In this document: in pieces, positions 47,433 to 56,500 of the stretch
Layout of the letters: each line of letters starts with the position of its first letter
Position numbering within the stretch: position 1 is the first letter of the stretch
Source of the DNA: Flavivirga algicola
GTDB lineage: Bacteria > Bacteroidota > Bacteroidia > Flavobacteriales > Flavobacteriaceae
DNA: 64,000 nucleotides
NCBI RefSeq assembly: GCF_012910715.1
Contig: NZ_JABBHF010000006.1
Span: forward strand, 295,364 to 359,363
Reading direction: 5' to 3'
Position numbers and translations under genes: made by a program
The notes under the pieces: model-generated
What the model was told of the DNA's origin: nothing
The model's database searches: none
What the model saw: the letters and a program-made list of their open reading frames with translations, nothing else

Positions 47433-47645
47433 CTATTTCAACTTTTGTTTTACTTGATTCCATGCATATTGTGTATCTAAATCAATGACTTCTAAAAAAC
47501 ATATCCCTTTGGTTTTTAATATTTTGAGACGATAAAACATAGATTCATTTATTTGTGATTCGTCCAACCAATTTTTAAAATGAACCGCTTCTTCGCTAGT
47601 TAAATTATATTCTAGTTTCTTTACTATCAGTTTTACTATGTCCAT
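47433..47645 (-). CDS. FecR-type anti-sigma stub, cytoplasmic domain only
   Basis: 70-residue protein matching only the N-terminal anti-sigma domain of FecR: LIVKKLEYNLTSEEAVHFKNWLDESQINESMFYRL, then DTQYAWNQVKQKLK, where normal FecR proteins run on into a transmembrane helix and a periplasmic domain. Here a stop follows at once. The 161 bp to susC cannot hold the missing part, and none of it is seen in other frames. It lies between the sigma-factor gene and susC, the usual FecR place. It may hold the sigma factor without a membrane signal, or be released by another cue. Confidence 0.65.
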   Translation of the reverse strand: MDIVKLIVKKLEYNLTSEEAVHFKNWLDESQINESMFYRLKILKTKGICFLEVIDLDTQYAWNQVKQKLK

Positions 47646-47672
47646 TAGATGACGTTACAAAAGCTATTTACA

Positions 47673-47705
47673 ATTAAGACCCTAAAAAATATAAAAAGGG
47701 TAGCA
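47673..47705 (-). promoter_or_regulatory. Putative ECF-sigma promoter B
   Basis: ATTAAGACCC-N15-GGGTAGCA on the plus strand, identical in flanks and spacing to element A at 37621-37653. In both copies AAAATGA also follows after two variable bases. It lies between the sigma-factor stop and the FecR-stub ATG, so it would drive the stub, susC and susD. Confidence 0.55.
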
Positions 47706-47764
47706 CCAAAATGAAAAAACAATAATAATAAGCCTAAAAAAATACGATAAAACCATTTTTTATA

Positions 47765-48280
47765 CTAAAAATATGTGTTTTGTAATCTAAACCGCAAAAT
47801 TTTAAATGATTTTTTCAAATGAAACTTTATCGTATTTATGGATATCCCCAATGTATCGGCTGCACTTTGATATTTAGCACCTTCCAATACGCATAATTCA
47901 AAAACCCTTTTACTTTGTTCTGGTAATATTCCCAATGCTTCTTTTATTTTAGCTTTATTTTCAATATCAATTAAAAGTTCTTCGTGAGAAGGTGATAATG
48001 TTGCCAAATTATAATCTTTAATTTTTTCTGTTTTTTTTGTTCGTTGTATCCTTTTCAAACTTGTATTACGAATTGCCACGCTTATATAGCTTTTTAAGTC
48101 TAAAATTTCTGTATTTCTACTTCTATTCAAAACTTTTACAAAAACATCTTGGACCATATCCTCTGCTTCAGACATATCTTCCATATAGCTAAAGGAAAGC
48201 AAGCACCATTCCCTATAATGTTTTATAAACATAGCCTCTATTTGAGATTGCATTCCTATTTTTAAAATGTTGTTTAACAT
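47765..48280 (-). CDS. FecI-like ECF sigma factor
   Basis: 171-residue sigma-70 family factor of the Bacteroidota FecI type. Region 2: FIKHYREWCLLSFSYMEDMSEAEDMVQDVFVKVLN. Region 4: ALGILPEQSKRVFELCVLEGAKYQSAADTLGISINTIKFHLKKSFKIL, a helix-turn-helix for the -35 box. I start at ATG 48280; the longer frame to 48373 overlaps the glycosidase gene and its 31 extra residues do not look like region 2. It is followed by the FecR stub and susC. Likely targets are the two matching 33-bp elements in this locus. Confidence 0.9.
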   Translation of the reverse strand: MLNNILKIGMQSQIEAMFIKHYREWCLLSFSYMEDMSEAEDMVQDVFVKVLNRSRNTEILDLKSYISVAIRNTSLKRIQRTKKTEKIKDYNLATLSPSHEELLIDIENKAKIKEALGILPEQSKRVFELCVLEGAKYQSAADTLGISINTIKFHLKKSFKILRFRLQNTYF

Positions 48281-48339
48281 AATTAATACTGTTCGCTTAG
48301 TACAAAGACCGTAAGATGACTTACTACTTCGACTATAAA

Positions 48340-50220
48340 TTAATTTTCTGTTTTTTTTACCAAGCACACCCAATCTTGTTGGCTAGAAGTACCTTTTATA
48401 GATACTGGAGCTCCTAATTCTGATATGTGTCCACCTTGAATTCTTCCTTTTGAGCCTTTTTGTAATGCGCCCCCTTTTAAGGGATTATACCATGTAATAT
48501 CAAACACGCCTTCTACATTTTTAAGATTGATAGTAGGTTTTTCTAATTCAGGTAAATAAATGGCATATACTTCTCCTTTTTTGCGCAGACAATATGCCCT
48601 TGGGGTATTAATTAATGAATGTTCTGGCATCATCTCCCAAAAGGGTAAGTGGTTTCGAAAAAATGTTGTAGCGTGATTTGTTAGCTCCCAAAGCCTGTCT
48701 CTTTCTCTCCAGTCTTCAGAATTAAGATCATTATGCGGATGCTTGGCACCAAAATACCATTCTACCCCTGCGGCTCCAGATAATAAGGTTCCCCAAAGTG
48801 CGTATCTCCTTAAGGTGTCATGATTAGGATCTTCACTATCTGGTAAAGCCGCTGTATGCCATAACCCTATTTCATCCATAGTGATTAACCAATCATGTCC
48901 TGTCTTTTTTGCTTTTTCTCGCCATGTTTTAACTACTTCTGGAGCCAATTCTCTCTTATCTTGCTGAAGCGATAAACCATCCAAATGTTTAAACCCTAAA
49001 ATAGAGTCTAAAATTTTGCTCCTTAACGGATCATGGGAATGTGTGTGTAAAAGCACAGGATGATTATAAGGATCATTTTCTTTCAAAAACTTAGACATAT
49101 CTTTTCTCTGACGATCATTTTGCCCTACGGGTGACCATGAAGCTGGACCATTTTCTTCACCCAAATTCCAATTAAGTGCTAAATGATGACCAAAACGTGC
49201 TATCAACTCTCTAAAATACAATTGTCGCATAGCACCTGTATTACCATGATCGAGCATGGTTTCATTTTCTGTTTCTTGTACAACTAAATGGAGTAAAATC
49301 CCTTTAGCTTGCATATGCTGAAAAAGAATTTCCCACTGTTCCAATTTACTGATATCGAAACGAGAAAAATCATCTGGATTCACATAAGGCCACACGTCCT
49401 TACCATCTCCTAAAATGTTCATCGTTAAAAAGTATGACGAATTTACACCTTTCGATGCCAGATAATTAATAGCGCCTATAAGAGATTTCCCTTTGCCATT
49501 TTTCCAACTTGGATCTCCAAGCTTCCAGTCTTTTAGGTGTGCCGTATACTGGTGTATTTCATTATTGGTACTTGCCTCTCCTTCTCGGTTAGAAGCCTGC
49601 ATTCTATACGTATCATCAAAATCCACATAGCCAAGTAAGTTTTCCGGACTATTGGTTCCTCCTTTTATCCAGAACTTTTCTGTACCTTGAAATTTATAAT
49701 AACCCTCAGATGCAACTAACCTACCGTTAGCCCTAAAGTCAGGAGCTTCTTTATCTGAACCTTTCACTATAAACTCCCCAGTTTTATTTGATATTTCTAC
49801 TGGCGTTCCTTTTGTAAAATCCTTTTCTAAAGCTATGCTATCTTGATGATGTAATACTGCTGTATAGCTCCATGTTCCCAAATGGTCTGGAGTGAATCTC
49901 ACTTTCCAAATATTACCTTTATTTGCTCCAGTTTCTGAGGCATTCCCATCGGCTGCATAAAAACCTCTAACTGCATACTTGGTCTTTTCATGTTTAAAAT
50001 CAACACTTAAGCGATAATTTAAAAAAGGATTATCGGCATCTAGCTCTGAAGTTTCTGGCCCTTTAAAAGATAATGTTATAGTATGCCATTGCTTATAAAC
50101 CAAAGGAGGACTTGTTTTTGCATTAAATATGATGGATGGACTAATTTGTTGGTCTCTTTGAAATACAGTTAGACCGAAAAGCATTAAAAAACTGCTTGTA
50201 TGTAAAAAAAGATGTTTCAT
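48340..50220 (-). CDS. DUF5060-type glycoside hydrolase, TIM barrel
   Basis: 626-residue exported protein. After a signal sequence comes an Ig-like DUF5060 domain (about residues 30-150: YKQWHTITLSFKGPETSE, RGFYAADG, WKVRFTPDHLGTWSYTA). A glycosidase barrel follows (FWIKGGTNSPENLLGYVDFDDTY, LALNWNLGEENGP, ITMDEIGLWHTA), and a C-terminal beta domain of the type annotated as putative collagen-binding (AIYLPELEKPTINLKNVEG). Glu in NLGEENGP and in MDEIGLW are candidate acid/base and nucleophile. Relatives occur in PULs for plant and algal glycans. Substrate not assignable. It lies 3 bp after the GH5-like gene. Confidence 0.75.
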   Translation of the reverse strand: MKHLFLHTSSFLMLFGLTVFQRDQQISPSIIFNAKTSPPLVYKQWHTITLSFKGPETSELDADNPFLNYRLSVDFKHEKTKYAVRGFYAADGNASETGANKGNIWKVRFTPDHLGTWSYTAVLHHQDSIALEKDFTKGTPVEISNKTGEFIVKGSDKEAPDFRANGRLVASEGYYKFQGTEKFWIKGGTNSPENLLGYVDFDDTYRMQASNREGEASTNNEIHQYTAHLKDWKLGDPSWKNGKGKSLIGAINYLASKGVNSSYFLTMNILGDGKDVWPYVNPDDFSRFDISKLEQWEILFQHMQAKGILLHLVVQETENETMLDHGNTGAMRQLYFRELIARFGHHLALNWNLGEENGPASWSPVGQNDRQRKDMSKFLKENDPYNHPVLLHTHSHDPLRSKILDSILGFKHLDGLSLQQDKRELAPEVVKTWREKAKKTGHDWLITMDEIGLWHTAALPDSEDPNHDTLRRYALWGTLLSGAAGVEWYFGAKHPHNDLNSEDWRERDRLWELTNHATTFFRNHLPFWEMMPEHSLINTPRAYCLRKKGEVYAIYLPELEKPTINLKNVEGVFDITWYNPLKGGALQKGSKGRIQGGHISELGAPVSIKGTSSQQDWVCLVKKTEN

Positions 50221-50223
50221 TTT

Positions 50224-51348
50224 TTAGTTACTTCCTGAGATAATTTTGATGAGATCCTTATTTTCTTTACCATCATAGTATAACAATCCAAAATTGTCAC
50301 TCTTATAATTCCAATTTGCATACCCAATTCCTGTTTGTTCGAAAAGTTGAATCATATCTTGATACCATACATCAGTCTCTTTATCCGGTGCATTGGAAAT
50401 AATGCCAAACTCCCCACAGTATAATGGCAATCCCAAATTTTTAGCCTTTTGGATAGGTTTCTGCCACATTTCGAACAAAATATCTTTGTTAAATTCCTTA
50501 CCTACCCATTCGTCTACTTCTGTTTTGATATTCTCAGGAAGTATTTCAAATTCTTGCTGAGTTAAAATAATACCTGGATAATGCACTGGTCCATTATATG
50601 CTTTTAAGCTTGTCCATTTTGCTGCGTAATGAGTTAAGAGAAAAGGCTTATAAAAGTGAAAGCTCAAAAGGATATTTTTATCATTTTCTGGCACTTTCAA
50701 CGCATCAAAAGTTTCAACAGACTGCCACATATTTGAACCAATTACAATAGTGCGTTCCTTTTCTAACTCGCGAATTGCATTAAAAGCTCTGGTTAGTAAA
50801 CTATTCCAGGATTCATGATTATCTGCTACGGCCTCATTCATTAGTTCGTAGGCTACTAAACTATTTGGAAATTTTTTAAGTGATTTTGAAAGATCCCTCC
50901 ATAGATCAAAAAATTTCTCTTGCTCTTCTGGATCTGTCCATAAGGGTTTTTCTGTGGCATTAAAATGATGCGATCTTAAAATATGCAAATCAATAATAAT
51001 TCTAAGGTTACTTTCTGCACACCATTCAACAGCATTTTCCATTAGTTTAAATGCTGCGTCATATCGGTTTCCTTTTTCGTCCCACATTTGTTCTTCATCA
51101 ATTGGCAAACGAATATGGTCAAATCCCATACTGGCAATTTTTTTTACATCTGATTTTGTAAAGAATTGTTCTCGTTCTATGCCTCTACGGTCACTTTGAG
51201 ACAACCAATGTGCTATATTAGTTCCTCTTTTAACTTCAAAGTTTTCAGAAGTAACCGATTTTTGTAAACACCCAACAAAAATGCCAAGTAAAATGAGTAG
51301 TCCTAATAAGACTACTTTATTACATACTATTTTAATTCTTAACCGCAT
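50224..51348 (-). CDS. GH5-family endo-glycanase lipoprotein
   Basis: 374-residue GH5 (clan A) enzyme with lipoprotein signal (LLGLLILLGIFVGC, Cys27). Barrel motifs: RGTNIAHWLS, MGFDHIRLPIDEEQMW, RIIIDLHILRSHHF, YELMNEAV with acid/base Glu172, LLSFHFYKPFLLTHYAAKW and LYCGEFG with nucleophile Glu313. Length is normal for a single catalytic domain. It probably cuts a beta-linked backbone (glucan, mannan or similar) at the cell surface and so feeds SusCD and the two GH3 enzymes. First gene of the susCD unit. The exact GH5 subfamily cannot be set by eye. Confidence 0.88.
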   Translation of the reverse strand: MRLRIKIVCNKVVLLGLLILLGIFVGCLQKSVTSENFEVKRGTNIAHWLSQSDRRGIEREQFFTKSDVKKIASMGFDHIRLPIDEEQMWDEKGNRYDAAFKLMENAVEWCAESNLRIIIDLHILRSHHFNATEKPLWTDPEEQEKFFDLWRDLSKSLKKFPNSLVAYELMNEAVADNHESWNSLLTRAFNAIRELEKERTIVIGSNMWQSVETFDALKVPENDKNILLSFHFYKPFLLTHYAAKWTSLKAYNGPVHYPGIILTQQEFEILPENIKTEVDEWVGKEFNKDILFEMWQKPIQKAKNLGLPLYCGEFGIISNAPDKETDVWYQDMIQLFEQTGIGYANWNYKSDNFGLLYYDGKENKDLIKIISGSN

Positions 51349-51477
51349 TTGTTTACTTTAAAGGTTAAATATTGATAAATACCATGACCAACAAAAACAT
51401 TAAAAACCCAATTAGCAGGATTTCGAATATTAGTTTTTTGTTTATTTTTTTCCAGTTCATATACTATTGATAATACT

Positions 51478-51485
51478 CAAACTTA
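51478..51485 (-). promoter_or_regulatory. Candidate -7 box (TAAGTTTG) of the GH5-susCD unit
   Basis: Exact TAnnTTTG on the minus strand, giving a leader of about 120 nt before the GH5 ATG. No good -33 box; this would fit a promoter that needs an activator such as the HTCS. Confidence 0.4.
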
Positions 51486-51564
51486 ACATTTCATTAAGAG
51501 TATTAGTGCTACATAAAATGCATCATATGAAAGAATTGTTGCGTTTAATTCAGCTTATCCCCAT

Positions 51565-51599
51565 ATGCAACATTTGTATTATTTCATGCAACATTTGTA
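51565..51599. promoter_or_regulatory. Direct repeat with 21-bp period, candidate HTCS binding site
   Basis: ATGCAACATTTGTA occurs twice, starting at 51565 and 51586, exactly 21 bp (two helical turns) apart. AraC-type DNA-binding domains, as at the end of the adjacent HTCS, typically recognise direct repeats with this period. It lies upstream of the GH5 promoter candidate. Confidence 0.5.
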
Positions 51600-51745
51600 C
51601 GTTTAAGCTTTACGATTATAGTAAACATCAATGTTTACATTTTTTTTAATGAGAAAAATGAATGGTAGTTATTACTTTTATATAGCACCCAGGTTATAAG
51701 GTTTGAGAAAAAGGCAAATGGAAAGAAATTATCGAATATGTGTTG

Positions 51746-54700
51746 TTATTTTACCTTTATTTCTGTTGGTAAAATTCCAAAATGAGCTTTAAAACATTTA
51801 GAAAAATATGAAGGAGAAGCAAATCCGACACTATAACATGCTTCACTTATGCTCGAACTGCCTTTTTCAAGAATTTGTTTAGAGCGTTCCAACCTTATTC
51901 TTCTTACAAATTCATTGATGGTTTGTCCAGTTAACGCTTTAACCTTTCTATAAAGTTGGCTTCTACTTAAATTTAAATGCGCAGCTAATTCTTCTACGCC
52001 TAAACTTGAATCGCCAATGTTATCATTAATATAGTTAAGCAATTTTTGTATAAACTCTTTATCAATTGAAGTGGTATTGGCATTATCTTCTGCCCCACTA
52101 ATGGCACTAAAGTATTTATCAAAAATAAGTTGCCTGCTTTTTATTAGCTGGGTTAAGCGAAGCTTTAAAAGTTTAAGGTCAAAAGGTTTTACCATGTAGG
52201 CATCTGCACCATTTTCTATACCTTCAATTCTATTTTCAATAGTTGCTTTTGCTGTAAGCATCAACAAAGGAATATGACTTGTAGAAGAGTCTGTTTTAAT
52301 AATTTTGCAAAACTCAAAACCATCCATTTCAGGCATAATAACATCTGTAATTATAACATCTGGAAACGACTCTCTTGCTATTTTAATACCTTCTTTACCA
52401 TTGTTTGCCAATAAAACTTTGTATTGATCACTCAGTTCTAACTTTAAATAATCTCTTAACTCTACATTATCTTCAACAACTAGTACGGTATCTGTTTTAT
52501 GAAACTGAATATCTGTATCAGATTGTTCATCGATTTCAACAGTTGGCATCGTTAAAAAATCTTCCTTCTTGTCATGCCAAGCACTTTCACTTGAAATAAT
52601 CTCTTTTTCAGAAAAATGCGTATTACCAGATGCTAACAGTATTTTAAAAGTGGTACCTTCTCCAACCTGACTTTTAACATCGATAACCCCCTTATGTAAC
52701 TTTACAAAATTCTGAACGACTTCTAATCCTATTCCCGTTCCTCCAAAATAAGTTTTATTTTGTCCTTCCACTTGATAAAAACGCTCAAATATTTTTGATA
52801 CTTGATCTTCATTTAACCCTGGACCTGTATCAGAAATTACTATTTCAATTGCATCTACGGGTTTAGAATTATCAATTAATGGTAATACATGCAATTGGTC
52901 TGTTGACAAAAGTTCAATGGTAATAGTGCCGCCATCTGGAGTGACTTTAATAGCATTTGATAGTAAATTAAAAATGATCTTTTCAAGCATTTTTGTATCT
53001 GCCCATACCATAATATCAGGCATATCTGCACTAACATTTAATAAAATATTTTTTCTAAAAGCTTCTTCTTGAAAATAGCTTACTATATTTTCTGAAAATT
53101 TTATTAGATTTATCTTTTCTGCCCTCACGTTCATTTTTCTTAACTCGAGCTTTCTTAAATCCATTAACTCGTTTATCAACCTATAAAGCCTATCTGTATT
53201 TTTATAAATTATAGCATGTTTATTCTTAACCTTTTGAGGTAAATCTAGCTCTGTATTGTTAAGTATATCCTTAAGCGGGTTTAGAATTAAAGTGAGCGGA
53301 GTTCTGAATTCATGGGAAATATTTGTGAAAAACTGAATTTTCTTCTTGTTCAGTTCATCTTTTTGAACTTGTTGCAAACGTTCGTTCCTAATTAATTCTT
53401 TTTCTTTAATTCTACTTTGGGTGAGTTGATTTAGTAGAAAAATTCCAAAAAGAAATAATAACAAATATGAGAAAATAGCCCAATTTGTTCGCCACCAAGG
53501 TGGTAAGACTTCTATTTTCAATTTTAAGGGATTTTCATTCCAAACCCCATCATTATTAGCTGCTTTTAACTTAAATATATAACTTCCTGCATCTAAATTC
53601 GTGTATGTTGCGCTTCTTTTTTGACCAACATAGTTCCAAGTCGTTTCGTAACCTTCTAAATAATATGCATAATTGTTTTTTTCTGGTCGGGTATAATTAA
53701 TCCCTGAATATTCGATAGTAAAAACAGACTGTTTATGTGTTAAACAAATACTATCTGTTTCTGAAATCACTTTATTTAACGGAGATTTCTCTATTTTTGG
53801 AATCACTTTTTCGTTGAATAGCTTGAAATCGGTAAGATATAGAGACGGCGGACTGGTATTAATTTTTATTTGCTCTGGATTAAAGTAATCTACGCCTTTA
53901 AAATTCCCAAAATACAGCAAGCCATCGGTACCTTTTAATACAGAACCAAAATTAAAATCGTTGGACAACAAACCATCATTAGTTGTATAGTTTGTAAAAT
54001 CAAAATCCTGCAAATCGATTTTAGTTAATCCAGAATTTCCACTTATCCACAAATCACCATTATCTGCTTCAATTATTGCCGACACATTCTCTTCGTTAAA
54101 GCCCGTAAATTTGTTATACCAAATGAATTCATCTTTTATTTTATCATATTTACAGATACCAGCACCTCGGGTACCAATCCAAATATTATCATTGGAATCT
54201 TCATAAATTGAAAGAATGTGATTAGCATCTGAAGAATTCTTATACAGCTCTGTCATTTTTTTACCTAATGCAGAAATCTCAAATGTCCCTTTATTATTTA
54301 ATTTATCAACTCTAAACAGGCCATTTGTTGTTCCTATCCAAATCGCATCTTTCGAATCGACTAATACTTTTCTAATATTCCTTCTATTAAGACCGCTTTT
54401 TACAAAAGCATCTGAGTCGTATTTTTTAAATCTTTTAATTTTTGGATTATAAGAATGAAGCCCTTGACCAAAGGTGCCAATCCAAATGATTCCGCTAGAA
54501 TCCTCCGAAAAACTAACAATAGTATTAGATTTTAAGCCTCCTAAAGTGTTTTCTATATTATAATTAACAAATTTATTTTCTCCTTTTTTCAAAAGAAAAA
54601 TACCACTGTCCCAACTACCTGCCCAAATATTTCCCTGAGAATCAATAAATAACGTTTTAATATAATTTGAAGTCAATCCAGAATAGATTGATTTATCGTT

Positions 54701-55903
54701 ACTACTTACATGTTTAATTAGTGATGTTTTTGGATTATAAATATCGATACCACCACCATCTGTTGCTATCCATATTATTTTAGAGCGGTCTTCTACCATT
54801 CCCATAACCGAACTTACCCTTAATGAATTATCATTGGTAGGCAGACTTTTAATATTCAAAAATTTATCATAGAGTTTATCACTAACGGCTACACCACTAT
54901 TAAAATACCCCATCCAAATCCGATTGTTCTTATCTAAAAATAATGACCAAATTGAGTTATGTAGAATACTGTTTTCTTCTGTTTTACTTGAAACATAGTT
55001 TTTAATAACATCTCCATTACCTTTAATATGAAAAAGACCATCGTTTTCTGTTCCAACTATCAAAGTATTATCCGATAGTTCTATAATATCCATTATTTTT
55101 TTAGTCGAAAACTTTAGTTCTTTAACCTCAATAACATTACTGTTTATATCATCACTTAAAATACACTTTGAAAGACCTTTATTAATTTGGGAACCAACCC
55201 AAAGGTTATTTTTAGAATCTATAAATAGTTCTATATCGGTATCAATAGATTTTTTATCCTTTAAAAACAGTCTGGTATGAATGAGTTTATTGTTAGCTAA
55301 ATCAATCTCTTTGAGCCCAAAATTTGTTCCTACAAATGTTTTGCCTTGTTTAGAATGCTGTATACTGTTAATATAAAGTTGCGAACCATTTTCTGAAGTT
55401 GAGTTTAAAACTTTTTCAATACTAAATGTACTTAGGTTTAACTTAAATAAGCCCAAACCATGCGTCCCGATTAATAAATTATTTGACGAGTCTTCTTCTA
55501 ACGACAGAATAAATTCACGGTTAAGATTAGCTGCATCCAGAGTAATTCTCTTAAACCGATCTAATGCCCTATCATAAAGATTTAAACCATTTTCTGTACC
55601 TATCCAAAGTCTATTTTTTGTATCTAGATAAGAACATTCTATTCTACTACTGCTCAATGATGTGGTATCTTGCAACCTGTGTTTATAGACGGTATAATCT
55701 ATGCCATCAAATTTATATAGTCCAGTACCACTGGTTCCAATCCATATGAAACCATAATGATCTTGAATAATATTTGAAATCCCAGTTTTTGCAATACCTT
55801 CTTTTATATTAACAAAATGAAATTCTTCTTGTGACTCCTGGGACCAAATAGATATTGGCAGTAGTAATATATAATAAACAAAAAAATAAAATATATTTTT
55901 CAT
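51746..55903 (-). CDS. Hybrid two-component system regulator (HTCS)
   Basis: 1385-residue single-polypeptide sensor and regulator that senses an oligosaccharide in the periplasm and activates PUL promoters. Domains in order: signal peptide (1-21); two-component-regulator propeller repeats to about 690 (DHYGFIWIGTSGTGLYKFDG and many WIGT repeats); Y_Y_Y domain (about 725-800); transmembrane helix (WAIFSYLLLFLFGIFLLNQL); histidine kinase with His864 in NISHEFRTPL; ATPase (NLLSNAIKVTPDGG, FGGTGIGLEVV); receiver domain with Asp1187 in TDVIMPEMDG; and an AraC-type HTH at the C-terminus (LGVEELAAHLNLSRSQLYRKV, ACYSVGFASPSYFSKCFK). All key residues are present. It is separate from, and just upstream of, the GH5-susCD unit. 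Confidence 0.95.
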   Translation of the reverse strand: MKNIFYFFVYYILLLPISIWSQESQEEFHFVNIKEGIAKTGISNIIQDHYGFIWIGTSGTGLYKFDGIDYTVYKHRLQDTTSLSSSRIECSYLDTKNRLWIGTENGLNLYDRALDRFKRITLDAANLNREFILSLEEDSSNNLLIGTHGLGLFKLNLSTFSIEKVLNSTSENGSQLYINSIQHSKQGKTFVGTNFGLKEIDLANNKLIHTRLFLKDKKSIDTDIELFIDSKNNLWVGSQINKGLSKCILSDDINSNVIEVKELKFSTKKIMDIIELSDNTLIVGTENDGLFHIKGNGDVIKNYVSSKTEENSILHNSIWSLFLDKNNRIWMGYFNSGVAVSDKLYDKFLNIKSLPTNDNSLRVSSVMGMVEDRSKIIWIATDGGGIDIYNPKTSLIKHVSSNDKSIYSGLTSNYIKTLFIDSQGNIWAGSWDSGIFLLKKGENKFVNYNIENTLGGLKSNTIVSFSEDSSGIIWIGTFGQGLHSYNPKIKRFKKYDSDAFVKSGLNRRNIRKVLVDSKDAIWIGTTNGLFRVDKLNNKGTFEISALGKKMTELYKNSSDANHILSIYEDSNDNIWIGTRGAGICKYDKIKDEFIWYNKFTGFNEENVSAIIEADNGDLWISGNSGLTKIDLQDFDFTNYTTNDGLLSNDFNFGSVLKGTDGLLYFGNFKGVDYFNPEQIKINTSPPSLYLTDFKLFNEKVIPKIEKSPLNKVISETDSICLTHKQSVFTIEYSGINYTRPEKNNYAYYLEGYETTWNYVGQKRSATYTNLDAGSYIFKLKAANNDGVWNENPLKLKIEVLPPWWRTNWAIFSYLLLFLFGIFLLNQLTQSRIKEKELIRNERLQQVQKDELNKKKIQFFTNISHEFRTPLTLILNPLKDILNNTELDLPQKVKNKHAIIYKNTDRLYRLINELMDLRKLELRKMNVRAEKINLIKFSENIVSYFQEEAFRKNILLNVSADMPDIMVWADTKMLEKIIFNLLSNAIKVTPDGGTITIELLSTDQLHVLPLIDNSKPVDAIEIVISDTGPGLNEDQVSKIFERFYQVEGQNKTYFGGTGIGLEVVQNFVKLHKGVIDVKSQVGEGTTFKILLASGNTHFSEKEIISSESAWHDKKEDFLTMPTVEIDEQSDTDIQFHKTDTVLVVEDNVELRDYLKLELSDQYKVLLANNGKEGIKIARESFPDVIITDVIMPEMDGFEFCKIIKTDSSTSHIPLLMLTAKATIENRIEGIENGADAYMVKPFDLKLLKLRLTQLIKSRQLIFDKYFSAISGAEDNANTTSIDKEFIQKLLNYINDNIGDSSLGVEELAAHLNLSRSQLYRKVKALTGQTINEFVRRIRLERSKQILEKGSSSISEACYSVGFASPSYFSKCFKAHFGILPTEIKVK

Positions 55904-55978
55904 GAAAGCATAACACTTTTGACTATGTTAAATTACAATTTTTAGATTTCATAACCATGTTATCTATTTTATTTCATT

Positions 55979-56021
55979 AAAACAAAACCCCAACAACTGT
56001 TTCGTCACGGGGTTTTGTTTT
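55979..56021 (-). terminator. Strong intrinsic terminator after the GlcG-like gene
   Basis: Stem AAAACAAAACCCC / GGGGTTTTGTTTT, 13 perfect pairs with a 17-nt loop. Read leftward it ends in GGGGTTTTGTTTT. It lies about 50 bp past the stop at 56072 and isolates the HTCS gene from the upstream catabolic operon. Symmetric enough to act on both strands. Confidence 0.75.
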
Positions 56022-56071
56022 CAACTTATTCACATTAACAACAAACTTAAAAATAGTTTTCTTTGCAAAAT

Positions 56072-56497
56072 TTACCATCCTTTATTTTCAAGGGCTTCTA
56101 AAACCACAACTTCATCCATCTCAGCATCCATAGTTCCTGCAACAGCAATACCTCCAATCAATTCATTTTTATACCATATGGGATATCCTCCTTTTAATGG
56201 TACGTAAGCATTAGATAAAGCCCCATCAAGCACTAACATGGGCGTTCTGCCCTCCATTATTACGCTTTCAATATCTTTTGATGGTCTCATAAACGCTACG
56301 CAAGTAGCTGCTTTCCCAATAGCTATTTTAGAGGCACCACTCATAGTGTTTTCTAAACTTTCTAATAGCATTGGATGACCACCTTTGTCTACAATAGCTA
56401 TGGCGCCAGAAACCTTGTGTTTATCGGCAGACTTTACCGCTGCACTCATTAGTGATTTTGCATCACTATATGTCATTTTAAATACTGATTTTGGCAT
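56072..56497 (-). CDS. GlcG/HbpS-like (DUF336) protein
   Basis: 141-residue cytoplasmic protein of the GlcG/HbpS family: SDAKSLMSAAVKSADKHKVSGAIAIVDKGGHPMLLESLENTM, GKAATCVAFMRPSKDIE and YPIWYKNELIGGIAVAGTM. HbpS of Streptomyces binds haem. In many catabolic operons such proteins are accessory, with unknown roles. No signal peptide, unlike HbpS. Last gene of the leftward operon, 3 bp after the isomerase-like gene, followed by a strong terminator. Confidence 0.82.
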   Translation of the reverse strand: MPKSVFKMTYSDAKSLMSAAVKSADKHKVSGAIAIVDKGGHPMLLESLENTMSGASKIAIGKAATCVAFMRPSKDIESVIMEGRTPMLVLDGALSNAYVPLKGGYPIWYKNELIGGIAVAGTMDAEMDEVVVLEALENKGW

Positions 56498-56500
56498 CTT

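Larger units (their letters stand above)
51349..51745. other. Regulatory intergenic region between the HTCS gene and the PUL
   Basis: 397 bp without a believable gene. From the PUL side it holds a minus-strand TAnnTTTG box (51478-51485) and, about 80-115 bp farther upstream, two copies of a 14-bp direct repeat with a 21-bp period (51565-51599). No terminator for the HTCS gene is obvious. Confidence 0.55.

Noticed and set aside
48281..48373. 31-residue N-terminal extension of the sigma factor
   Set aside because: It overlaps the end of the glycosidase gene and does not resemble sigma region 2; ATG 48280 fits the family start.
51467..51649. 60-codon ORF in the HTCS-PUL intergenic region
   Set aside because: It spans the direct repeat and promoter box, has a biased Ile/Cys composition and no supporting signals.
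56042..56049. Minus-strand TAAGTTTG as an HTCS promoter
   Set aside because: A transcript starting there would run at once into the strong terminator at 55979-56021.
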